Below are positions 17,296-26,086 of a stretch of 64,000 nt of DNA, one piece after another (position 1 is the stretch's first letter; every line of letters starts with the position of its first letter). Made by a program: the position numbers and the translations under genes. Below the pieces are notes generated by a model that did not search any database, had not been told where the DNA came from, and saw nothing but the letters and a program-made list of their open reading frames with translations. Source of the DNA: Cohnella lupini (GTDB lineage Bacteria; Bacillota; Bacilli; Paenibacillales; Paenibacillaceae). The DNA lies in assembly GCF_003386205.1 (NCBI RefSeq), contig NZ_QRDY01000003.1, positions 62,001 through 126,000 of the forward strand, in the 5' to 3' direction.

Positions 17296-19743
17296 ATGAA
17301 CGTATCTTATCGGTGGTTATCCGATTATATCGATTTAAGCGGCATTAGTGCCGAGCAGTTGGCGGAAATGATGACGCGAGGAGGAATCGAGATCGATTCC
17401 GTTCCTTCCCGCAATGCGGGAGTAAGCGGAGTGGTGGTCGGTTACGTGAAAACGCGCGAGAAACATCCCGACGCGGACAAATTGAGCGTGTGCACGATCG
17501 ACGCGGGAACAGGCGAGGATCTGCAGATCGTATGCGGAGCGGCCAATATCGGCGCGGACATGAAGGTTCCCGTCGCCATGGTCGGAGCGAAGCTGCCCGG
17601 AGGAATGGACATCAAACGCGCGAAGCTGCGCGGTGTGGAGTCCCAAGGCATGATCTGTTCGGCCCGTGAATTAGGCATTAACGATAAGCTCCTTCCGAAG
17701 GAGCAGCAGGAAGGCATTCTTATTTTGCCGCCCGACACGGAAATCGGCCGGGATATCCTGGACGTGCTCGCGTTAAACGATTCCATTCTGGAGCTCGATC
17801 TTACGCCCAACCGCTCGGATTGCCTGAGCATGCTTGGAGTAGCCTACGAGGTTGCTGCCCTTACGGGACGGCCCTTGAAGCTGCCCGAGCCGGAAAAGGA
17901 GTTATATCCGACGCAGGATAGGACTTCAGACCATATCAGCGTGACGATTAGCGCCACGGAGCAATGTTCGCTCTATACCGCTCGCTACATTAAAGGTGTG
18001 ACCATCGCGGCAGCGCCGCAGTGGATCCAGAACCGATTAATCGCCGCGGGAATCCGCCCGATCAATAATATCGTCGATATAACCAACTATGTCATGCTGG
18101 AATACGGACAACCGTTGCACGCCTTCGACGCCGCCAAAATTTCAGGGGGACGCATCGAAGTTCGTCTAGCCAAGCCAGGCGAGGTTCTCGTTACTCTCGA
18201 CGATCAAGAGCGCAAGCTCGAGCCGCAAATGCTCGTCATCGCGGACGCGGAGAAGGCTATCGCATTGGCCGGAGTCATGGGCGGCGCTAATTCCGAAGTG
18301 ACGTCCGAAACGACGGACATCGTGCTTGAATCGGCGAAATTCGACGGAGGAACCGTTCGTCGTACGTCAAGGCAGTTGGGATTAAGATCGGAAGCATCGG
18401 CCCGCTTCGAGAAAGAAGTGGATCCAGGCCGCGTACGCTCCGCGCTTGACCGCGCGGCGAGCTTGATCGCGCGTTACGGCGCGGGACTCGTAACGGAAAG
18501 CGTTGCAGAAGCAGAGGTTTCCTCGCCGGATCCGGTTAAAGTCGAGCTTACTTTGAATCGCGTAAACGGAATGCTCGGAACCGAGCTTTCTTCTCTGGAG
18601 ATCAAGACGATTTTGTCCCGTTTGCAATTCGCCGCGGAAATCGACAGAGACGGGGTATGGACGGTAACCGTTCCTTCCCGTCGCGGAGACATTACGAGAG
18701 ACGTCGATCTAGTCGAAGAAGTGGCGCGCTTGCATGGATACGATGAAATTCCGACAACGTTGATCGAGGGACCGACGACCGCGGGAGCGCTGACGAAATC
18801 GCAAGCGATTCGACGCGAGCTGCGTTCCGTGCTGACGGGGGCGGGCTTGCAGGAAGCCGTTTGTTACTCCGTTACTTCCGTGCAACGGACGTCCCTGTTC
18901 AAGGAATTATCCGGCAACTCCAAGCCGATCGCTTTGGCGATGCCGATGAGCGAGGAGCGCAGCGTCCTTCGGACCGCGTTGCTCCCGAGCTTGCTTGAAG
19001 CAGCTGCTTATAACTTAACCCGTAAGAACAACGACTTGGCTTTGATGGAAATCGGCAACGTCTACCATTCGGACGAGGAAGTCCTGACTCGGTTGCCGCA
19101 CGAGAAACCGCGCGCGGCATTGCTGTTGACCGGCAACCGTCGTTCGGCCGGCTGGAATCGTTCCGCCGAGCCGGTAGACTTCTACGATGCCAAAGGGATT
19201 CTGGAGAAGGTTTTCGAACGGCTCGGAATGGCGGGAAGGGTCGCATACGAAGCAGCTCGGCCCGAAGGCTTCCATCCGGGAAGAACGGCAGCGATCACGA
19301 TTCGTACCGAACGGGGAACGGAAACGATCGGCTACGTGGGGCAATTGCACCCCGAGCTTCAGCGGGATTTCGATCTCGCGGATACGTATGTGGCGGAAGT
19401 GGAGCTAGCTTCGATCTATGAATACGCGGATAGCCATATCGAATACCGTACGCTTCCCCGTTACCCGGCAATAGAGCGCGATATCGCGGTCGTCGTAGAT
19501 CGCGGCACGGCCGGCGGCGCTTTGACGGATGCGATAGTCGCATCCGCCGGACAATTGCTGGAGTCCGTCAACGTGTTCGACGTGTACACGGGCGAGCGAA
19601 TCGGCGCCGACAAGAAGAGCGTGGCATTAGCGCTCGTATACCGCCATGCGGAACGTACTTTGACGGATGAAGAGGTCACGGAAACCCACGCCCGGGTTTT
19701 GGCACAATTGGAACAATCTTTCGGCGCGGAACTTCGGAAATAG
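17296..19743 (+). CDS. pheT: Phenylalanyl-tRNA synthetase beta subunit
   Basis: 815 residues, full length. Visible domains in order: N-terminal B1 region; tRNA-binding OB fold (about 40-150) with HPDADKLSVC; B3/B4 editing domain (about 210-400); B5 with DLVEEVARLHGYDEIP; the degenerate class II core; and the C-terminal FDX-ACB anticodon-binding domain from about residue 720 (YPAIERDIAVVVD). ATG 17296 follows GAGGGGAG. It is co-transcribed with pheS under the T-box and closed by the terminator at 19757. Confidence 0.98.
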   Translation: MNVSYRWLSDYIDLSGISAEQLAEMMTRGGIEIDSVPSRNAGVSGVVVGYVKTREKHPDADKLSVCTIDAGTGEDLQIVCGAANIGADMKVPVAMVGAKLPGGMDIKRAKLRGVESQGMICSARELGINDKLLPKEQQEGILILPPDTEIGRDILDVLALNDSILELDLTPNRSDCLSMLGVAYEVAALTGRPLKLPEPEKELYPTQDRTSDHISVTISATEQCSLYTARYIKGVTIAAAPQWIQNRLIAAGIRPINNIVDITNYVMLEYGQPLHAFDAAKISGGRIEVRLAKPGEVLVTLDDQERKLEPQMLVIADAEKAIALAGVMGGANSEVTSETTDIVLESAKFDGGTVRRTSRQLGLRSEASARFEKEVDPGRVRSALDRAASLIARYGAGLVTESVAEAEVSSPDPVKVELTLNRVNGMLGTELSSLEIKTILSRLQFAAEIDRDGVWTVTVPSRRGDITRDVDLVEEVARLHGYDEIPTTLIEGPTTAGALTKSQAIRRELRSVLTGAGLQEAVCYSVTSVQRTSLFKELSGNSKPIALAMPMSEERSVLRTALLPSLLEAAAYNLTRKNNDLALMEIGNVYHSDEEVLTRLPHEKPRAALLLTGNRRSAGWNRSAEPVDFYDAKGILEKVFERLGMAGRVAYEAARPEGFHPGRTAAITIRTERGTETIGYVGQLHPELQRDFDLADTYVAEVELASIYEYADSHIEYRTLPRYPAIERDIAVVVDRGTAGGALTDAIVASAGQLLESVNVFDVYTGERIGADKKSVALALVYRHAERTLTDEEVTETHARVLAQLEQSFGAELRK

Positions 19744-19756
19744 GCAGGAAACAGTA

Positions 19757-19816
19757 AGGGAGGCAGCGAATACATCAAGACGCCGATTGGCGCGATGTGT
19801 CGCTGCCTTTATTTTT
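19757..19816 (+). terminator. Terminator after pheT
   Basis: Outer stem GGCAGCGA (19762-19769) with TCGCTGCC (19800-19807). An inner helix CGCC/GGCG lies in the loop, and the tail is TTTATTTTT. zapA therefore probably has its own promoter in the roughly 50 bp that follow. Confidence 0.8.
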
Positions 19817-19864
19817 ATAAGATGATGGCTACATAAATTACGGACGCAATGGGAGGATCACGCT

Positions 19865-22021
19865 GTGAATACTAACGACAAAACGCGTGTGACCGTTGAC
19901 ATATATGGAACGCAATATACGATAACGGGACACACCAGCACGGAGCACATGAAACGGGTCGCTGCTTTGGTCAACGATCATATGAGCAAAATCAATAGCG
20001 GGTCCCCCCGGCTCGATTTAACTCGCCTGGCCGTATTGGCGGCAGTGAACGTGGGCGACGAATTGATGATTCTGCGCAGGGATAATGCGCTGATGCTGAA
20101 GGAAGAAGAAGAATATAAGCGCTATATCGAGAAGCTGGAGAGCTTGCAGGAGGCAACGGCCCAAGAGCTTGACCTCTTGAAGGCGAATTCCGCCGAGGCA
20201 TTGGAGTCGGCTTTGCTTCAGGCCGCGGAAGAAATCGAGAAAACCAGAACCCAAGCGGCAGCGGAATTGGCGCTTGCGAAGACGCAAGCAGCGGAACGAT
20301 TAGAGTTGACGATAGCCCGAGCAGCGGAAGAACTGGAGAACTCGAAGACGCATGCCGCGGAAGAGTTGGAAAGCGCGGAAACCCGCGCCGAGGAAGAGCT
20401 TCGTACGATAAGGGAGAAACTGTCGGAAGAGCTTGAGCTCGCGATAGCGCGATCGAACGAATCGGAAGCCCAAGCCGCGAAAGCGCTTGAGGAGTTGCGG
20501 GAGCTAAGCGAACGCGAGCTGGAGAACGTAAAAACGCAATTGTCCGAAGAGCTTGAGTCTCTGAAGGCTCAATCGGCCGAACAACTGGAGAGCGCCAAAG
20601 CGACGGCGGAGCTCGAGTTCGAGCAAGCGAGAATTCATGCGGAGCAGGAGCTCGAAAGCGCGAAGGCGTTAGCCGCCAAGGATTACGAGAAGTTGAAGGC
20701 GGAAACGGTTAGCCAGCTAGCCAATGCGAAGGAGCAGGCAGCGACCGAGTTGCAGCGGGTGAAATCCGAGGCGGGGCAAGCTCATCAAAGGGTGAAGGCT
20801 CAAGCGGCGCAGGAGATAGAGGCCGTTAGATTGCAAGCCGCGGAAGAGCTGGAGATAGCGAAGGGCGAAGTCGCGCAAGAGCTCGAAAGCGCTCGCGCGG
20901 AAGCGAACGCTCTTGCCGTTCAACTGGCAACCGAAAAGGCGTCATGGTTCTCGAAGCAAGCGGAGCTCAAGAACGCTTTCGCTAACGAGTTGGAATCCTT
21001 GAAGCGGGATCACGGATCTGAGATTGACGCTTTGAAGAGCATGCACGCGAAGGAAATAGAGGAGATCAGCTTCCGGCATGCGGACGAGCTTAGTCGCTCG
21101 GAAAGCTTGAGATCTGCCGAGATAGATGCGCTGGAAGGCAGAAGGAACGCCGAGATCGAAGAGTTGGAAAGTAAAAGAATCGCGGAGATCGAAGCGCTGG
21201 AAAGAAACAGGACCGCCGAGATAGAAGAGTTGGAAAATAAGAGAATCACGGAAGTCGGCGCGATCGAAAGCAAAATGGAAGCCGAAATTCAGTCCATCAA
21301 GGAGAAATCGGCTACGGAGATCAGAGACATCGAAGCGATGTATACCGAAGAGCTCGAATTGATGAAGTCGGAGTTGGATTCGCTCGCGGCCGAACGGGAC
21401 GTTTGGTCTTCGAAGGAGCGCGAATGGGAAGTTAAGCGCGGAGAAACGGAAGCCGATCTCGAGCATTGGGCGAGGGAAGCGGAGGATCAGCGGCGCACGG
21501 TTATCGAGCAGCAGGAAATGCTGCAGGACGTGGAAGCGCAGACGTTGGAGCGGCAACGGCAACATGCTACCGCGCTCGAGAAGTCGGAGCAGGAGCGCGA
21601 GGAGCTTGCCCGCCAGCTTAGCGAGCGGGACGAGTGGGAGAAAGCGTGGAGCGATTCGATGCAGGAGTTGCAAGCGCGACTGGCGTCGGCGCAGCAAGAA
21701 GAGCGCGCCGCCACCGAGCGGGCGGCGGCGCTGGAAGCGCGCATCGCCGAGCTGGGCGATGCGGAGCAGGGGCTCCGCGAAGCCGCGCTAAGCGCGGAGC
21801 GGGAGCTTGAGGCGGCGCGGGCGGAAGCCGCGGCCGCACCGGCGCGCGAGGCGGATATGTCCGCCGCCTCGCAAGAGGAGCTTCGCGAGCAAGCGGAGCG
21901 CGGCGATCGGCTGCTCGCGGAGCTGGAGGCGCTCAAGCGGGAGCATGCGTCGCTGAGCGCCGAGTACGCGAAGCTGCAAGTCGAGTATAACGAATGGATC
22001 GACCTGCTGGAGCAGAATTGA
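19865..22021 (+). CDS. zapA: Cell division protein ZapA with giant coiled-coil extension
   Basis: 718 residues. The first 85 or so are a typical ZapA domain: TRVTVDIYGTQYTITGHTS, then RLDLTRLAVLAAVNVGDEL, and the start of the coiled coil. ZapA proteins are normally about 85-130 residues and promote FtsZ filament bundling. Here roughly 620 further residues of Ala/Glu/Lys-rich coiled coil follow. The middle shows hendecad (11-residue) repeats such as AEIEELESKR. The C-terminus ends AKLQVEYNEWIDLLEQN, which looks like a conserved tail, suggesting internal expansion rather than simple fusion. The last 450 bp are noticeably more GC-rich. GTG start with GGGAGG 8 nt upstream. Its position after pheT matches the B. 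subtilis zapA locus. The frame is intact throughout. Confidence 0.85.
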   Translation: MNTNDKTRVTVDIYGTQYTITGHTSTEHMKRVAALVNDHMSKINSGSPRLDLTRLAVLAAVNVGDELMILRRDNALMLKEEEEYKRYIEKLESLQEATAQELDLLKANSAEALESALLQAAEEIEKTRTQAAAELALAKTQAAERLELTIARAAEELENSKTHAAEELESAETRAEEELRTIREKLSEELELAIARSNESEAQAAKALEELRELSERELENVKTQLSEELESLKAQSAEQLESAKATAELEFEQARIHAEQELESAKALAAKDYEKLKAETVSQLANAKEQAATELQRVKSEAGQAHQRVKAQAAQEIEAVRLQAAEELEIAKGEVAQELESARAEANALAVQLATEKASWFSKQAELKNAFANELESLKRDHGSEIDALKSMHAKEIEEISFRHADELSRSESLRSAEIDALEGRRNAEIEELESKRIAEIEALERNRTAEIEELENKRITEVGAIESKMEAEIQSIKEKSATEIRDIEAMYTEELELMKSELDSLAAERDVWSSKEREWEVKRGETEADLEHWAREAEDQRRTVIEQQEMLQDVEAQTLERQRQHATALEKSEQEREELARQLSERDEWEKAWSDSMQELQARLASAQQEERAATERAAALEARIAELGDAEQGLREAALSAERELEAARAEAAAAPAREADMSAASQEELREQAERGDRLLAELEALKREHASLSAEYAKLQVEYNEWIDLLEQN

Positions 22022-22060
22022 CTAACGTCCGAGGCGCGCCCTCCTTGTATCCGGACAACG

Positions 22061-22108
22061 AAAAAGGCAATGCCCCTGAAGAATGCTCAGGTGCATTGCC
22101 TTTATTCA
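22061..22108. terminator. Bidirectional terminator between zapA and the cupredoxin gene
   Basis: AAAGGCAATGC (22063-22073) pairs with GCATTGCCTTT (22093-22103), and CCTGA (22075-22079) with TCAGG (22087-22091). There is one internal mismatch. A-rich and T-rich flanks serve the two converging genes. Confidence 0.9.
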
Positions 22109-22113
22109 TGAGG

Positions 22114-22500
22114 TTAGCTCACGATAAGCTTAGCTTTCATCTTGCTGTGTCCGGATCCGCACATGATCGCGCATTCGATCTCGTACGTGCCCGCGGGCAA
22201 GGTGACGACTTCCGATTTGTTGCCGACGATTTCCACGTCTTGGCCCACGATTTCCACGCCGTGCGCGCCGCTTGTATTCTCGAGCGTTATTTTAACCGGA
22301 GTATCTTTAGGCATCGTGTACTCGGGTTTGTCGAACTCCCAGCTTTTCGCCGTAATAACGAGTTCCGTAGAAGCGGAGGCGGATTCCACCGGAGCTGAAG
22401 AGCTGTTATCGGATCCTGCATCCTTGTTGTTACCGCCGCACGCCGATAGCGCCAGCACCAAAGCTGTCAGTGTTAGAAAATAAGCGATTTTACGTTGCAT
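22114..22500 (-). CDS. Cupredoxin lipoprotein with a complete CuA-type site
   Basis: 128 residues. A lipoprotein signal peptide ends at the lipobox LSAC (Cys at about residue 21), followed by a Ser/Asn-rich tether. The cupredoxin beta-sandwich carries an upstream His (SGAHGVEI) and CAIMCGSGHSKM, which is C-x3-C-x3-H-x2-M. These are the ligands of the dinuclear CuA centre of cytochrome c oxidase subunit II and N2O reductase. No TM hairpin or oxidase partner gene is nearby, so it is a stand-alone membrane-anchored CuA protein. It may be an electron carrier or copper carrier. Start ATG 22500 with GGAGGG 7 nt upstream. Convergent with zapA. Confidence 0.85.
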   Translation of the reverse strand: MQRKIAYFLTLTALVLALSACGGNNKDAGSDNSSSAPVESASASTELVITAKSWEFDKPEYTMPKDTPVKITLENTSGAHGVEIVGQDVEIVGNKSEVVTLPAGTYEIECAIMCGSGHSKMKAKLIVS

Positions 22501-22653
22501 ACTAATTCCCTCCGTACCTATAAATTTGCAGACGAGCGCAAGGTATTGTTACCTAGACGGCCTCTGCCCGTAAAATATTGTAACATATGTTTCCAAGGTT
22601 AGCCGAATAACCCGTGGCGGAAAGATGACATTATCGATTAATGCGAACACGAA

Positions 22654-22692
22654 AGAACCTCCTTGCCGACGATAGCAAGGAGGTCCTTCTTG
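22654..22692 (-). terminator. Terminator after the 4-TM protein gene
   Basis: ACCTCCTTGC and GCAAGGAGGT form a 10-bp stem around 22657-22684, with an 8-nt loop. On the minus strand it is followed by TTCTTTCG. The tail is only modest. Confidence 0.6.
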
Positions 22693-22707
22693 GGAAGAGC
22701 TTATCGC

Positions 22708-23070
22708 TTAATCCCGATGTCTTCCGTGGGCGGCTTCGTACGGAGTGGCGACCGGAATGAAGAGATCGATGATCCCGATGACCAGTGCGGCCAACAATGC
22801 TCCGATTACCGTCACTTCTACGTTGCCGACGACGAATTGCGCCAGCCAGATGACCAGCGCGCTGGATAGGAAGCCGACGATACCGCGCCCGAACGGAGTA
22901 ACTCTTTTACCGAATATTCCTTCGATGATCCAGCCCAATACCGCAATGACGACCGCGAGCATAAGAGCGCTCCAGAAGCCTCCCACGGCGAATTGGGGAA
23001 CCAAAAAGCCCACCACCATCAGGACGATGGCGGAGACGATGAAGCGAACGACCGTCCCCAAAAAATTCAT
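22708..23070 (-). CDS. Phage-holin-family (DUF360/YvlD-like) 4-TM membrane protein
   Basis: 120 residues with four hydrophobic helices and short loops, among them VVGFLVPQFAVGGFWSAL, VIAVLGWIIEGIFGKRVTPF and VIGALLAALVIGIIDLF. This is the pattern of the family named after mycobacteriophage D29 holin; the bacterial members are not known to be holins. The longer open frame to 23142 is rejected because ATG 23070 has AAGGAGG upstream. It is divergent from mutS2. Function unknown; B. subtilis YvlD is linked to envelope stress responses. Confidence 0.85.
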   Translation of the reverse strand: MNFLGTVVRFIVSAIVLMVVGFLVPQFAVGGFWSALMLAVVIAVLGWIIEGIFGKRVTPFGRGIVGFLSSALVIWLAQFVVGNVEVTVIGALLAALVIGIIDLFIPVATPYEAAHGRHRD

Positions 23071-23184
23071 CTTATCGACCTCCTTGGAAGATAGTGTGTC
23101 CTTAGTTTCGTTACATATGAGTGGAAGGTTTCGCAAGATCATTCGATTCGGCTATAATATAAGGCGAAGGAGATGAATTTCGCC

Positions 23185-25545
23185 GTGAACGACAAGGCCT
23201 TACATACATTGGAATACGATAAAATCCTTAATCGCCTCACCGGACTAACCGCCACTAGCCTTGGCAGAGAGGAAGCGGAGAAGCTTTCCCCGTCCCGCGA
23301 GCTTCCGGTCGTAGAGCGCCGGTTAGCGGCAACGGACGAAGCCGTTCGCGCCGTCATTCTGAAAGGCGCGCCGCCGTTCGGGGGCATTACGGATATTCGC
23401 GCATCCCTGTACAGAGCCAAGCTTCAAGGGATTCTTCAGCCGCCGGAGCTAATGGAGGTTGCGCAGTTCATCATGGGCTCGCGTCGTCTGAGCCGATATA
23501 TCTCGCTCGCGGCGGAAGAAACGAGCCTTCCGCTGCTCGATGATTTGCGCGAGCCCTTGACCGATTTCAAAGCGCTAGAGGATGAAATCCGCAAATGCAT
23601 CGACGAGCAAGGGGATGTTCTGGATTCGGCTAGCCCCGAGCTTGCTTCCGTTCGCCGCGATATTCGGATCAATGCCGGCAGGGCAAAGGAAAAGCTCGAA
23701 AGCTTGATTCGTTCCAGCTCGGTTCAGAAGATGCTGCAGGATGCGCTTATCACGATGCGCAACGACCGCTACGTCATTCCGGTGAAACAGGAATACCGCG
23801 CGCATTTCGGAGGCATCGTTCATGACCAGTCCGGAAGCGGAGCGACGCTATTCATTGAACCCGAAGCCGTCGTGCAGATGAACAACAAGCTACGGGAGCT
23901 GAAGATCAAGGAACAGAACGAAGTCGAACGGATATTGCGCAGATTGAGCGAACAAACGGGCGAACGTTCGGATCTGCTGACGGGAGATGCCGAAATCCTC
24001 GGTTTGATCGATTTTATATTCGCCAAGGCTTCGCTCGCCCATGCTTTATCAGCCACGCTTCCCGAAATGAACGACGAAGGTAAGCTGCTTCTGCGCAAAG
24101 CCCGGCATCCGCTAATCGATATCAAAGTAGCGGTTCCGATCGATATCGAATTAGGAGAGGAATACGCATCTATTATCGTAACGGGTCCTAATACCGGCGG
24201 TAAGACCGTTTCATTGAAGACGATCGGCCTTCTTAGCTTGATGGCGATGTCGGGATTATTCATCCCCGCGGAGGATGGAAGCCGCTTATGCGTCTTCGAC
24301 GGCATATACGCGGACATCGGCGACGAGCAAAGCATCGAGCAAAGCTTGAGCACGTTTTCCAGCCATATGACCAATCTAATCTCTATGCTAAGCCAGGTCA
24401 CGAGAAAAAGCCTCGTGCTCCTCGACGAACTAGGCGCGGGAACGGATCCTGCGGAAGGCTCGGCGCTGGCGATCGCGATTCTGGAGCATTTGCAGAAGAT
24501 CGGTTGCCGATTGATCGCGACGACCCATTACAGCGAACTTAAAGCCTATGCCTATAATCGCGAGGGCATTATCAACGCGAGCATGGAGTTCGACGTGGCA
24601 ACTCTGCGTCCGACATATCGTCTGTTGGTAGGTGTACCCGGACGAAGCAATGCGTTCGCCATCGCCGAGAGGCTTGGTCTGCCCAAAAGCATTATCGACC
24701 ATGCGCGCGGGGAGGTCAGCGAAGACGAGCTTAAAGTGGATTCGATGATCGCTTCGTTGGAGCAGGATCGCTTGCAAGCGCAATCGGAACGTCAAACCGC
24801 CGAGAGACTGCGACGGGAAGCGGAGAAGCTGCAGAACGATATGCAGGAAGAACGCTTTAAGCTGCAGGAACAGAAAGCTAAGCTGCTGGAAGGCGCGCGA
24901 GAGGAAGCCAGGCTTGCAATCTCGAAAGCAAAGCGGGAAGCCGAGGAGATCATTTCGGATCTGCGTCGTCTTGCTATGGAGGAAGGAGCTTCGGTCAAGG
25001 AGCACAAGCTGATCGAGGCTAGGCGCAAGCTGGAAGATGCCATACCATCGCAGGTTTCCAAGCCGAACCGTAATTCCGCGGGCAAACAAGCCAAGATCGT
25101 AGCGGGCGACGAAGTAAAGGTGCACAGCCTGAACGGGCAGAAGGGTCATGTCGTCGAGCTATCGGGCAACTCGGATGCGGTCGTTCAACTCGGAATTTTA
25201 AAGATGAAGGTCGCTCTGGCCGATCTGGAGCCCATTCGCAAAACCGGTTCGACCAAATCGCCGGCGCAAGCGACTATCGTAAAGCGTTCGCGCGACGAGA
25301 ACGTGCGCACGGAGCTGGACTTGCGAGGAATGATGCTGGACGAAGCGATCATGGAAGTGGATCAGTTTCTGGATGAGGCGTTCCTCTCCAATCTTGGGCA
25401 GGTTTACATAATTCATGGCAAAGGCACGGGAGCATTGCGCACGGGGGTTCAAGATTTCCTGCGCCGCCATAAACATGTAAAGAGCTATCGGTTGGGCCAA
25501 TTCGGAGAAGGCGGCGCGGGGGTATCCGTGGCCGAGCTTCATTAA
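23185..25545 (+). CDS. mutS2: MutS2 endonuclease/ATPase
   Basis: 786 residues. It has the MutS core without the mismatch-recognition domain: a lever/clamp region (about 20-310), then the ABC ATPase with TGPNTGGKTVSLKTIG (Walker A) and LVLLDELGAGTDPAEGSALA (Walker B). A long coiled coil (about 520-620), a KOW-like segment and a C-terminal Smr domain (LDLRGMMLDEA, IIHGKGTGALR) follow. MutS2 proteins act on branched DNA and, in B. subtilis, on collided ribosomes. The GTG at 23185 is preferred: the ATG at 23173 directly abuts the AAGGAG ribosome site, whereas 23185 is 12 nt away and matches family N-termini (NDKALHTLEYDKIL). A TATAAT at 23153-23158 is a likely -10. It heads an operon running to cysK. 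Confidence 0.96.
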   Translation: MNDKALHTLEYDKILNRLTGLTATSLGREEAEKLSPSRELPVVERRLAATDEAVRAVILKGAPPFGGITDIRASLYRAKLQGILQPPELMEVAQFIMGSRRLSRYISLAAEETSLPLLDDLREPLTDFKALEDEIRKCIDEQGDVLDSASPELASVRRDIRINAGRAKEKLESLIRSSSVQKMLQDALITMRNDRYVIPVKQEYRAHFGGIVHDQSGSGATLFIEPEAVVQMNNKLRELKIKEQNEVERILRRLSEQTGERSDLLTGDAEILGLIDFIFAKASLAHALSATLPEMNDEGKLLLRKARHPLIDIKVAVPIDIELGEEYASIIVTGPNTGGKTVSLKTIGLLSLMAMSGLFIPAEDGSRLCVFDGIYADIGDEQSIEQSLSTFSSHMTNLISMLSQVTRKSLVLLDELGAGTDPAEGSALAIAILEHLQKIGCRLIATTHYSELKAYAYNREGIINASMEFDVATLRPTYRLLVGVPGRSNAFAIAERLGLPKSIIDHARGEVSEDELKVDSMIASLEQDRLQAQSERQTAERLRREAEKLQNDMQEERFKLQEQKAKLLEGAREEARLAISKAKREAEEIISDLRRLAMEEGASVKEHKLIEARRKLEDAIPSQVSKPNRNSAGKQAKIVAGDEVKVHSLNGQKGHVVELSGNSDAVVQLGILKMKVALADLEPIRKTGSTKSPAQATIVKRSRDENVRTELDLRGMMLDEAIMEVDQFLDEAFLSNLGQVYIIHGKGTGALRTGVQDFLRRHKHVKSYRLGQFGEGGAGVSVAELH

Positions 25546-25561
25546 CTGGAGGTCGTTAGTC

Positions 25562-25981
25562 ATGCAGGAAATGGTCGATTCCATGATGTCTCATCCTTTT
25601 TCGGCGGTATTGGCTTATTTCTCCGTAGGAATCCTTGCCCTTATCGTTTTCCTCTCTTGTTTCGAATGGGTGACGAAATACGACGGTTGGAGCGAAATTC
25701 GCAAAGGCAATTTATCGGCGGCGATGGCTACCGGCGGCAAGATCTTCGGTATCTGCAATATATTTCGGTTTTCCATCGAGGCTAACGACACCATTTACCA
25801 GAGCATGCTGTGGTCGGCCGTCGGATTCGTGCTGCTGCTGGTCGCGTATTTTTTATTCGAATTTTTGACGCCGGTTTTTCGCATTGACGACGAGATCGGA
25901 CGGGATAACCGCGCGGTCGGGTTTCTGGCGATGGTATTATCCGTGTCGCTCTCTTATATTATCGGTGCAGCGGTTATCTAA
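25562..25981 (+). CDS. DUF350 membrane protein
   Basis: 139 residues with four TM helices in two pairs, the UPF0719/DUF350 layout. The first pair begins FSAVLAYFSVGILALIVFL. The second half (GRDNRAVGFLAMVLSVSLSY) repeats the pattern. Function is not established. It lies 16 bp after mutS2 with GGAGG upstream, so it is co-transcribed. Confidence 0.85.
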   Translation: MQEMVDSMMSHPFSAVLAYFSVGILALIVFLSCFEWVTKYDGWSEIRKGNLSAAMATGGKIFGICNIFRFSIEANDTIYQSMLWSAVGFVLLLVAYFLFEFLTPVFRIDDEIGRDNRAVGFLAMVLSVSLSYIIGAAVI

Positions 25982-25995
25982 ACGGAGGAACGATC

Positions 25996-26079
25996 ATGAA
26001 GTATTTATGGGGAACGCTGTTCGCATTAGCCGTAGTATTTATCGTAATCGGTGTCATCTATATGATGAAGGAGGCTTAA
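25996..26079 (+). CDS. 27-residue single-TM small protein
   Basis: ATG 25996 to TAA 26079, with GGAGG about 8 nt upstream. The peptide begins MKYLWGTLFAL and is one hydrophobic helix (LFALAVVFIVIGVIYM) with a short KEA tail. It sits in a 14-bp/7-bp spaced slot between the DUF350 gene and the zinc-ribbon gene, and its own 3' end contains the ribosome site for the next gene. The tight packing argues that it is real. It is a candidate accessory subunit of the DUF350 protein. Confidence 0.75.
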   Translation: MKYLWGTLFALAVVFIVIGVIYMMKEA

Positions 26080-26086
26080 GCCTAAT

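Noticed and set aside
20942..21697. 251-residue minus-strand frame inside the zapA tail
   Set aside because: Mirror of the repetitive coiled-coil codons; Leu/Phe/Arg-rich with no ribosome site.
22708..23070. Prophage remnant suggested by the phage-holin family name
   Set aside because: No phage genes surround it; the family is a common bacterial 4-TM protein and the name is historical.
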